Source of the DNA: Comamonadaceae bacterium
Lineage (GTDB): Bacteria; Pseudomonadota; Gammaproteobacteria; Burkholderiales; Burkholderiaceae_C
DNA length: 5,001 nucleotides
NCBI GenBank assembly: GCA_027490555.1
Contig: JAIXXW010000184.1
Span: forward strand, 1-5,001
Reading direction: 5' to 3'
The notes under the pieces were generated by a model. It did no database searches. It saw only the letters and a program-made list of their open reading frames with translations, and was not told the origin of the DNA. A program made the translations under genes and the position numbers. The number at the start of each line of letters is the position of its first letter. The stretch's first letter is position 1. Shown here in pieces: positions 1-5,001 of the stretch.

Positions 1-1
1 C

Positions 2-520
2 TGGGACAAATTCCTGCATTGCTTCCACGCCACGGCCATCAGCTCGGGCATGATTTTCATGATCTTCATGGGGGCCGATGTCATGAACGCGGCCCTGGCG
101 CGCACCCAAGTGCCTGCCCAGCTGGCCGAAATGGTGGTGGCCATGAACCTGGCCCCCCTGCTGGTGGTGGCCGGCATCCTGATGCTGTACGTGGTGCTGG
201 GCGCGGTGATGGACGAGTTGTCCATGCTGCTGCTGACCATCCCGATCTTCTTTCCGATCATCATGAAATTGGACTTCGGCATGACCCCCGAACACACCGC
301 CATCTGGTTCGGCATCATGGTGCTGATGACGGTCGGTTTTGGCATGCTGGCACCGCCCGTTGGTCTCAACGTCTATGTGGTCAACGGCATGGCCAAAGAC
401 GTGCCCCTGAGCGAGAGCTACAAGGGCATCATGCCCTTCCTGGTCAGCGACACCGTGCGCACCCTGCTGCTGCTGTTCTTCCCCGGCATCTCGCTGTTCC
501 TGATCCAATACCTGACCTGA
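2..520 (+). CDS. TRAP transporter large permease subunit (DctM family), C-terminal part
   Basis: This is the 3' end of a gene that enters from the left edge; 172 codons and a TGA stop are visible, with no start. The protein is very hydrophobic, with about five candidate membrane stretches at roughly residues 12-30, 43-66, 70-88, 97-124 and 140-170. Typical DctM sequence is visible: a D-E-L-S-M-L-L-L-T-I-P-type segment near residue 70, then APPVGLNVYVVNGMAKDVPL, followed by a PFLVSD-type segment leading into the last helix. In the family, the large subunit forms the sodium-coupled translocation channel in the inner membrane and works with a small DctQ membrane subunit and a periplasmic DctP binding protein. 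Family members are about 425-440 residues, so roughly 60% is missing and DctP/DctQ would be expected to the left. The substrate (dicarboxylate, other organic acid or other) cannot be told from this fragment. The terminator 20 bases downstream suggests it is the last gene of its operon. Confidence 0.93.
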   Translation, partial: WDKFLHCFHATAISSGMIFMIFMGADVMNAALARTQVPAQLAEMVVAMNLAPLLVVAGILMLYVVLGAVMDELSMLLLTIPIFFPIIMKLDFGMTPEHTAIWFGIMVLMTVGFGMLAPPVGLNVYVVNGMAKDVPLSESYKGIMPFLVSDTVRTLLLLFFPGISLFLIQYLT

Positions 521-539
521 CCGGCGACAACGCCCAGAC

Positions 540-576
540 AAGCCTCCGGGATCGCCCAGCCCGGGGGCTTTTTTTC
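540..576 (+). terminator. Rho-independent terminator of the TRAP transporter operon
   Basis: An 11-bp stem pairs 540-550 (AAGCCTCCGGG) with 560-570 (CCCGGGGGCTT), with a single G-T wobble and a 9-base loop at 551-559. It runs into seven consecutive T residues at 569-575. Stem, spacing and T-run are those of an intrinsic terminator. It lies 20 bases after the permease stop codon and 65 bases before the Nudix start, so it should separate these two transcripts. There is no matching T-run for the minus strand, so it acts only rightward. Confidence 0.92.
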
Positions 577-640
577 TGGGCGAACTGGTTAGACTCTGAC
601 ACTCTGCCCCGTCCACCCCCACACGCCAAAAGCCTCAGCC

Positions 641-1189
641 ATGATGTTTGACCGCACCATCCGTCATTGCCGCCAATGCGGCGCCCCGGTGACACGCCGC
701 CTGCCCGACGATGGGGACACCCGCGAGCGGGCCATTTGCACCGCCTGCCACACCGTCCACTACGAAAACCCCCTGAACGTGGTGGGCACCGTGCCCCATT
801 GGGGCGATCGGGTGCTGCTGTGCAAGCGCAACATCGAGCCCCGCATGGGCAAATGGACCTTGCCTGCCGGTTTCATGGAGCTGGGCGAGTCCACCGCGCA
901 AGGCGCGGCCCGCGAAACCACCGAAGAAGCCGGGGCCCAGTTCATCATGGAAGATTTGTTCACGGTGATGAGCGTGCCCAGGGTGGGTCAGGTGCACTTG
1001 TACTACCGGGCCCGCTTGACCAGCGACGTGTTTGAGCCTGGCCACGAAACCATGGAAGCGCGCCTGTTCAAGGAGGACGAGATCCCCTGGGACGAGCTGG
1101 CGTTTCGCACCGTCAAGGAAACCCTAGAACACTACTTTGCCGACCGGCGTGCGGGCCGTTTTGGCACACACGCCTTCGACATCGCCTGA
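641..1189 (+). CDS. Nudix hydrolase with N-terminal zinc ribbon
   Basis: A complete 182-residue protein. The Nudix box fits GX5EX7REUXEEXGU, with G77, E83, R91-E92, E95-E96 and G98; the glutamates bind the catalytic divalent metal. The one soft position is Thr93, where a hydrophobic residue is usual. The N-terminus carries Cys10-x2-Cys13 and Cys33-x2-Cys36, a four-cysteine zinc ribbon like that found ahead of the Nudix domain in NudC-related and ADP-ribose-type hydrolases. The family cleaves nucleoside diphosphates linked to another moiety, such as NAD(H), ADP-ribose or FAD; the true substrate cannot be read here. The protein is shorter than NudC (about 260 residues), and I do not see the NudC SQPWPFPxS motif after the box, so I do not call it nudC. 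The start is forced: between the in-frame TAG at 590-592 and ATG 641 there is no other ATG, GTG or TTG. A second ATG follows at 644. No Shine-Dalgarno is evident. TAGACT at 590-595 is a weak -10 candidate without a good -35. The gene appears to stand alone. Confidence 0.93.
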   Translation: MMFDRTIRHCRQCGAPVTRRLPDDGDTRERAICTACHTVHYENPLNVVGTVPHWGDRVLLCKRNIEPRMGKWTLPAGFMELGESTAQGAARETTEEAGAQFIMEDLFTVMSVPRVGQVHLYYRARLTSDVFEPGHETMEARLFKEDEIPWDELAFRTVKETLEHYFADRRAGRFGTHAFDIA

Positions 1190-1226
1190 GCGCCGACGCC
1201 GACCACGCCAGGGCCAGGGCCGGGCC

Positions 1227-2885
1227 TCAGACATCAATCGCCGCAGCCGACCCGGCCTGCTTGCGCAGCTCGAACTTCTGGATCTTGCCGGTGCTGGTCT
1301 TGGGCAGCTCGCCAAACACCACCGCACGCGGCACTTTGAAGCCCGCCAGGTGCTGCTTGCAATGCGCCACGATCTGCTCGGCCGTGACCTGGGCATCGGC
1401 CTTCAGTTCCACAAAGGCGCAAGGCGTCTCACCCCAGCGGGGGTCGGGCTTGGCGACCACGGCCGCCGCCAGCACGGCAGGGTGGCGGTACAGCACGTCT
1501 TCCACCTCGATGGACGAGATGTTCTCGCCCCCCGAGATGATGATGTCCTTGCTGCGGTCCTTGATCTTGAAGTAGCCGTCGGGGTACTGCACCGCGAGGT
1601 CACCGCTGTGGAACCAGCCCCCGGCAAACGCCTCTTGCGTGGCCTGGGGGTTCTTGAGGTAACCCTTCATGGTGATGTTGCCCTTGAACATGATCTCGCC
1701 CATGGTCTGGCCGTCTTGCGGCACGGGCTGCAGGGTCTCCGGGTTGAGCACGCGCACATCGCGCTGCAGGTGGTAGCGCACACCCTGGCGGGCGTTCAGG
1801 CGGGCCCGCTCGCCGATGTCCAGCGCATCCCACTCGGGGTGCTTGGGGCACACCGTGGCCGGGCCATAGACCTCGGTCAGGCCGTACACATGGGTCAGGT
1901 CAAAGCCCATCTGCTCCATGCCCTCGATCATCGAGGCCGGGGGGGCAGCGCCAGCCACCATGGCCTTGATGCCCGTGGGCACACCCACCTTCATGGCCGC
2001 CGGGGCATTCACCAACAGGCCGTGCACGATGGGGGCACCGCAGTAATGCGTGACACCGTGCTCGCGCATGGCGTCGAACATGGCTTGCGCGTCCACCTTG
2101 CGCAAACACACGTTCACGCCCGCACGCGCCGCCACCGTCCATGGGAAGCACCAGCCATTGCAATGGAACATGGGCAGGGTCCACAAATAGGCCGCGTGCT
2201 TGGGCATGTCCCATTCCAGAATGTTCGAGATCGCATTCGTCGCCGCGCCCCGGTGGTGGTACACCACCCCCTTGGGGTTGCCGGTGGTGCCGCTGGTGTA
2301 GTTCAGGGCGATCGCGTCCCACTCGTTGTCTGGCAGGCGCCAGGCAAATTCCGGGTCACCCCGGGCGACAAAGGCCTCGTAGCTGAGCGTGCCCAGCGGG
2401 TGGGCGGGGCCGGTGTACAGCGCGTCTTCCACATCGATCACCAGCAAGGGCCGGGTGGACTGGCGCAGGGCCAGCGCTTGCTGCATCACACCCGAAAACT
2501 CCGGGTCCACGATCACCGCCTTGGCTTCGCCGTGGTCGAGCATGAAGGCCACGGTCTGGGGGTCCAGCCGGGTGTTGAGCGCATTGAGCACCGCCCCGGC
2601 CATGGGAATGCCGAAATGCGCCTCCACCATGGGTGGGGTGTTGGGCAGCATCACCGCCACCGTGTCGTTTTTGCCGATGCCCGCCTGTGTGAGGGCGCTG
2701 GCCAGCTGGCGGCAGCGGCGGTAGGTGCTGGCCCAGTCCTGGCGCAAATCACCGTGGACGATGGCCAGGCGGCTGGGGTAGACCTCGGCCGTGCGCTCGA
2801 TGAAACTCAGCGGCGAGATCGGGGCGTGGTTGGCAGGGGTCTGGGGCAAATCCTGGTCGAAGATGCTGACTTTGGTTTCTGGCAT
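1227..2885 (-). CDS. AMP-forming acyl-CoA synthetase (fatty-acid-CoA ligase family)
   Basis: A complete 552-residue cytoplasmic enzyme of the ANL adenylate-forming superfamily. It activates a carboxylic acid with ATP to an acyl-adenylate and passes the acyl group to CoA. Motifs appear in the expected order: phosphate-binding TSGTTGNPKG (197-206); LPMFHCNGW (about 237-245), typical of the short/medium-chain acyl-activating clade; YGLTE (334-338); HSGD with Asp429; the DRSKD hinge (443-447) with Arg444; GGEN (452-455); and PKTSTGKIQK with the catalytic lysine Lys534. Length is normal for the AlkK/DmdB-like group (about 540-550). The exact acid is unknown; a short- or medium-chain fatty acid is an inference from the clade. 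I chose ATG at 2885-2883 because a GGAA (minus strand, 2894-2891) sits 5 bases ahead and the protein then begins just before the conserved start. A longer reading from TTG at 2996 would add 37 residues with no family resemblance. The gene converges with the Nudix gene and diverges from dnaG, so it is probably transcribed alone. Confidence 0.95.
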   Translation of the reverse strand: MPETKVSIFDQDLPQTPANHAPISPLSFIERTAEVYPSRLAIVHGDLRQDWASTYRRCRQLASALTQAGIGKNDTVAVMLPNTPPMVEAHFGIPMAGAVLNALNTRLDPQTVAFMLDHGEAKAVIVDPEFSGVMQQALALRQSTRPLLVIDVEDALYTGPAHPLGTLSYEAFVARGDPEFAWRLPDNEWDAIALNYTSGTTGNPKGVVYHHRGAATNAISNILEWDMPKHAAYLWTLPMFHCNGWCFPWTVAARAGVNVCLRKVDAQAMFDAMREHGVTHYCGAPIVHGLLVNAPAAMKVGVPTGIKAMVAGAAPPASMIEGMEQMGFDLTHVYGLTEVYGPATVCPKHPEWDALDIGERARLNARQGVRYHLQRDVRVLNPETLQPVPQDGQTMGEIMFKGNITMKGYLKNPQATQEAFAGGWFHSGDLAVQYPDGYFKIKDRSKDIIISGGENISSIEVEDVLYRHPAVLAAAVVAKPDPRWGETPCAFVELKADAQVTAEQIVAHCKQHLAGFKVPRAVVFGELPKTSTGKIQKFELRKQAGSAAAIDV

Positions 2886-3019
2886 GGGCGTTCCGTGAAA
2901 GCTGACTGTGCAATGGTCAACAGTTTGCCTGACCCGGGGCTGAAATCCATGCTGGTTTGCCCCGAAACCCCTGGCCTGCGGCCACGGGATCGCCAAGCCT
3001 TATCGGTGAAAATAGCCCC
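2886..3019. promoter_or_regulatory. Divergent intergenic region between acyl-CoA synthetase and dnaG
   Basis: These 134 bases separate two divergent start codons and so must hold the promoter of the acyl-CoA synthetase and probably one for dnaG. I could not identify confident -35/-10 pairs. On the minus strand TTGACC (2920-2915) is a fair -35, but nothing close to TATAAT lies 16-18 bases further on. On the plus strand the only AT-rich stretch is around 3009-3014, too close to the dnaG ATG to be a conventional -10 with a leader. The dnaG ribosome binding site is probably GGTGA at 3005-3009, 10 bases before the ATG. The central part carries two small inverted repeats, listed separately. Confidence 0.5.
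2954..2988. repeat. Two adjacent inverted repeats upstream of dnaG
   Basis: The first is GGTTT (2954-2958), a 6-base spacer, then AAACC (2965-2969). The second is CCCCTGGCC (2968-2976), a TGC loop, then GGCCACGGG (2980-2988), which pairs over 9 positions with one C-C mismatch. The two overlap by two bases, so as RNA hairpins they would compete. They end 31 bases before the dnaG ATG. They could be a folded leader in the dnaG mRNA or a protein-binding site between the divergent promoters; in DNA this GC-rich, short repeats also arise by chance. Neither is followed by a T-run, so they are not intrinsic terminators. Confidence 0.4.
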
Positions 3020-5001
3020 ATGGCCATCCCCCAGTCTTTCATCCAAGAGCTGCTGTCCCGCGTCGACGTGGTCGACATCGTGGGCAAATACGTGCAGCTC
3101 AAGAAAGGCGGCGCCAACTTCATGGGGCTGTGCCCCTTCCATGGCGAAAAGTCCCCCAGTTTCAGCGTCAGCCCGACCAAGCAGTTTTTCCACTGCTTTG
3201 GCTGCGGCAAGAACGGCAATGCCATCGGCTTCCTGATGGAGCACGCGGGCATGACCTTCATCGAAGCCGTGAAGGACCTGGCCCAGCAAACCGGCATGCA
3301 GGTGCCCGAAGAGCAGCAGTCGCCCGAAGAGCGCGCCCGTGCCGCCGCCGCCAAAGCCAAGCAAGACAGCCTCAGCGGTGTGCTGGAAAAGGCCGGCAAC
3401 GCCTACCGCGAGCACTTGAAAACCTCACCCCGGGCCATCGACTACCTCAAGGGCCGGGGCCTGTCGGGCCAGATCGCCAAGCGCTTTGGCCTGGGTTACG
3501 CGCCAGAGGGCTGGCGCAGCCTGGCCAGCGTCTTCCCCCAGTACGACGATCCCCTCTTGGCCGAATCGGGCCTGGTGATCGTCAACGAAGAGGACGACAA
3601 GCGCTACGACCGCTTTCGGGACCGCATCATGTTCCCGATCCGCAACATCAAGGGCGAATGCATCGGCTTTGGCGGTCGGGTGATCGGCAACGGCACCCCC
3701 AAATACCTCAACTCCCCCGAAACCCCGGTGTTCCACAAAGGGCGTGAGCTCTACGGCCTGTACGAGGCCCGCGAAGCCTTGCACAGCGCGGGCTATGTGC
3801 TGGTGACCGAAGGCTATATGGACGTGGTGGCCCTGGCGCAGCTGGGCTTTGCCAACGCCGTGGCCACACTGGGCACGGCCTGCACGCCCGAGCATGTGCA
3901 AAAACTCTTCAGGTTCACCGACTCGGTGGTCTTCAGCTTTGACGGCGACGCTGCAGGCCGCCGTGCCGCGCGCAAGGCGCTGGACGGCGCCCTGCCCTAT
4001 GCCACCGATGTGCGCAGCATCAAGTTTTTGTTTTTGCCCGCCGAACACGACCCCGACAGCTATGTGCGCGAGTTCGGCCAAGAGGCCTTTGCCGAGCAGA
4101 TCCAGCAGGCCATGCCCCTGTCGCGGTTTTTGATCGAAGCGGCCAGCGTCGACTGCGACCTGCACACCGCCGAAGGCCGGGCACGCCTGTCCAGCCAAGC
4201 CCGCCCGCTGTGGCAGCTGTTGCCCGATGGGGCGCTCCAGCAGCAACTGCTGGCCGAGTTGGCGCAACTCATCCAGCTGGAAACCGCAGGCCTTGAAAAA
4301 CTGTGGGGCCAACAAGCGGCCAGTGACCAGCGCTTTGCACCCGCTGCACGCGGTGCTGTGACCTCCGCACCCCTGTCGGCCAAGGCCGCCATCGGCCAAA
4401 TGGCCCCTGCAGGGCATGACGACTACCCCCCATTGGAGTCGTACCACGGCGAGCCACCAGCCTGGTCAGGTGGCAACACGTTTGTGCCATCCCACGGCAA
4501 CAGCCCCTGGAAAAGCAAGAACCCCAACTGGTCGCCGGGCAGCCCATTCGGCAACGGCAAATTCAAACGCGAGCAGCCCCCGGTTTACACCGGCCCGCGC
4601 ACCCTGCCCGCCAGCCGGGCCGACCACGCCGCCCGCCTGCTGCTGGGCAATATGGCGCTGTGGGAAACCTTGGCGGGCGAAGACCACGCCATGCTCTGCG
4701 CCCTGCCCGCGCCGCACGGTCCCCTGTTCGTGTGGCTCGAATCGCTGTTCCATGAGCAGGGGCCTTTGGGCTGGTCCACCTTGCGTGAGCTGATGCAAGA
4801 CCAGCCGTTTGCCGACGACGCCCCCCGCTGGATGGCGCAGGACAAATGGAGCCCCACCAGCGCCAGCGAAGACGCCACCCCGCCCGACCCGCAGGAAGCC
4901 CGGCAGGAGCTGCGCCGCTTGATGAACATGCTGATGATCGACCACCTGCAAAGCCTCAAAAACGAGGCCCTGGCCCAACACCAAAGTGGTGAGGACCCGC
5001 A
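3020..5001 (+). CDS. dnaG: DNA primase DnaG (3' end beyond window)
   Basis: The replicative primase, which makes short RNA primers at the fork together with the DnaB helicase. The frame is open for 660 codons to the right edge with no stop. The N-terminal zinc domain (about 1-100) has Cys38, His41, Cys59 and Cys62 in CPFH...CFGC, matching E. coli C40/H43/C61/C64. The polymerase domain (about 110-430) has the conserved basic segment RYDRFRDRIMFPIRN (195-209) and a TOPRIM fold with VTEGYMD (Glu264, Asp268) and FSFDGDAAGRRAA (Asp308, Asp310), the metal-binding acids equivalent to E. coli E265, D269, D309 and D311. The helicase-binding C-terminal domain runs from about 535 to the edge and should be nearly complete. 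Between them lies a linker of about 100 residues, much longer than in E. coli (581 residues in total). The ATG at 3020 gives the usual N-terminus MAIPQSFIQELLSRVDVVDI, with GGTGA at 3005-3009 as a possible ribosome binding site. The first gene upstream is the divergent acyl-CoA synthetase; rpoD is the usual downstream neighbour but is not visible. Confidence 0.98.
   Translation, partial: MAIPQSFIQELLSRVDVVDIVGKYVQLKKGGANFMGLCPFHGEKSPSFSVSPTKQFFHCFGCGKNGNAIGFLMEHAGMTFIEAVKDLAQQTGMQVPEEQQSPEERARAAAAKAKQDSLSGVLEKAGNAYREHLKTSPRAIDYLKGRGLSGQIAKRFGLGYAPEGWRSLASVFPQYDDPLLAESGLVIVNEEDDKRYDRFRDRIMFPIRNIKGECIGFGGRVIGNGTPKYLNSPETPVFHKGRELYGLYEAREALHSAGYVLVTEGYMDVVALAQLGFANAVATLGTACTPEHVQKLFRFTDSVVFSFDGDAAGRRAARKALDGALPYATDVRSIKFLFLPAEHDPDSYVREFGQEAFAEQIQQAMPLSRFLIEAASVDCDLHTAEGRARLSSQARPLWQLLPDGALQQQLLAELAQLIQLETAGLEKLWGQQAASDQRFAPAARGAVTSAPLSAKAAIGQMAPAGHDDYPPLESYHGEPPAWSGGNTFVPSHGNSPWKSKNPNWSPGSPFGNGKFKREQPPVYTGPRTLPASRADHAARLLLGNMALWETLAGEDHAMLCALPAPHGPLFVWLESLFHEQGPLGWSTLRELMQDQPFADDAPRWMAQDKWSPTSASEDATPPDPQEARQELRRLMNMLMIDHLQSLKNEALAQHQSGEDP

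Noticed and set aside
567..595. Promoter for the Nudix gene with TAGACT (590-595) as -10.
   Set aside because: The -10 matches only 4 of 6 consensus bases and the correctly spaced -35 would be GCTTTT inside the terminator T-run; too weak to call.
2252..2268. Perfect inverted repeat GGTGGTG-GTA-CACCACC inside the acyl-CoA synthetase gene.
   Set aside because: It is produced by the codons for the Val-Val-Tyr-His-His stretch that follows the conserved phosphate-binding loop.
2886..2996. Extended N-terminus of the acyl-CoA synthetase from TTG at 2996.
   Set aside because: The extra 37 residues show no family resemblance, there is no ribosome binding site for the TTG, and the extension would consume most of the intergenic region needed for promoters.
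1137..3236. A 699-codon open reading frame on the plus strand spanning the whole acyl-CoA synthetase gene and running into dnaG.
   Set aside because: Its codons lie exactly opposite those of the acyl-CoA synthetase, so it is interrupted only where that gene uses TTA, CTA or TCA, which are rare at this GC content. The product is rich in His, Arg, Gly and Val with no recognisable domain, while the minus strand encodes a complete enzyme with all motifs.
4024..4035. TTTTTGTTTTTG direct repeat in dnaG, considered as a slippage site.
   Set aside because: The T-runs are only five bases, they encode Phe-Leu-Phe-Leu in frame, and the frame stays open and correct afterwards.
4237..4253. Perfect 7-bp inverted repeat CCAGCAG-CAA-CTGCTGG inside dnaG.
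   Set aside because: It falls out of the codons for a Gln-Gln-Gln-Leu-Leu run in a helix and needs no regulatory explanation.
3425..4447. A 340-codon open reading frame on the minus strand within dnaG.
   Set aside because: It is codon-aligned with dnaG and ends exactly where dnaG uses a rare TCA serine codon (3425-3427). It is bounded on the other side by the TCA codon at 4466-4468. No domain is recognisable.

Overview
The window is GC-rich, compact bacterial chromosome with four protein genes, two of them cut by the window edges. Strong G/C preference at third codon positions and the character of the DnaG and acyl-CoA synthetase proteins suggest a betaproteobacterium of the order Burkholderiales, probably Comamonadaceae-like. 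That placement is my inference from protein resemblance; there is no rRNA or other direct marker here.

Layout, left to right. (1) Positions 2-520 (+) hold the C-terminal 172 residues of a TRAP transporter large permease (DctM family), followed by a clear rho-independent terminator at 540-576. (2) Positions 641-1189 (+) hold a complete 182-residue Nudix hydrolase with an N-terminal four-cysteine zinc ribbon. (3) Positions 1227-2885 (-) hold a complete 552-residue AMP-forming acyl-CoA synthetase, convergent with the Nudix gene across a 37-base gap. (4) A 134-base divergent intergenic region (2886-3019) contains two adjacent small inverted repeats. (5) From 3020 to the right edge (+) runs dnaG, the replicative primase. 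It is open for 660 codons, with every catalytic and zinc-binding residue in place and an unusually long, low-complexity linker before the helicase-binding domain.

The genes do not form a single pathway. The TRAP permease is the end of an uptake operon whose other members lie to the left. The Nudix enzyme looks like a single-gene housekeeping hydrolase. The acyl-CoA synthetase activates a carboxylic acid, probably a short- or medium-chain fatty acid, for catabolism. DnaG makes replication primers. In many proteobacteria dnaG sits between rpsU and rpoD; here its upstream neighbour is the divergent acyl-CoA synthetase, so any such linkage could survive only on the downstream side, outside the window.

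I found no RNA gene, mobile element, CRISPR array, phage gene or defence system, and nothing that looks like an undescribed system. The points most worth a second look are the DnaG linker and the inverted repeats ahead of dnaG; both are modest.
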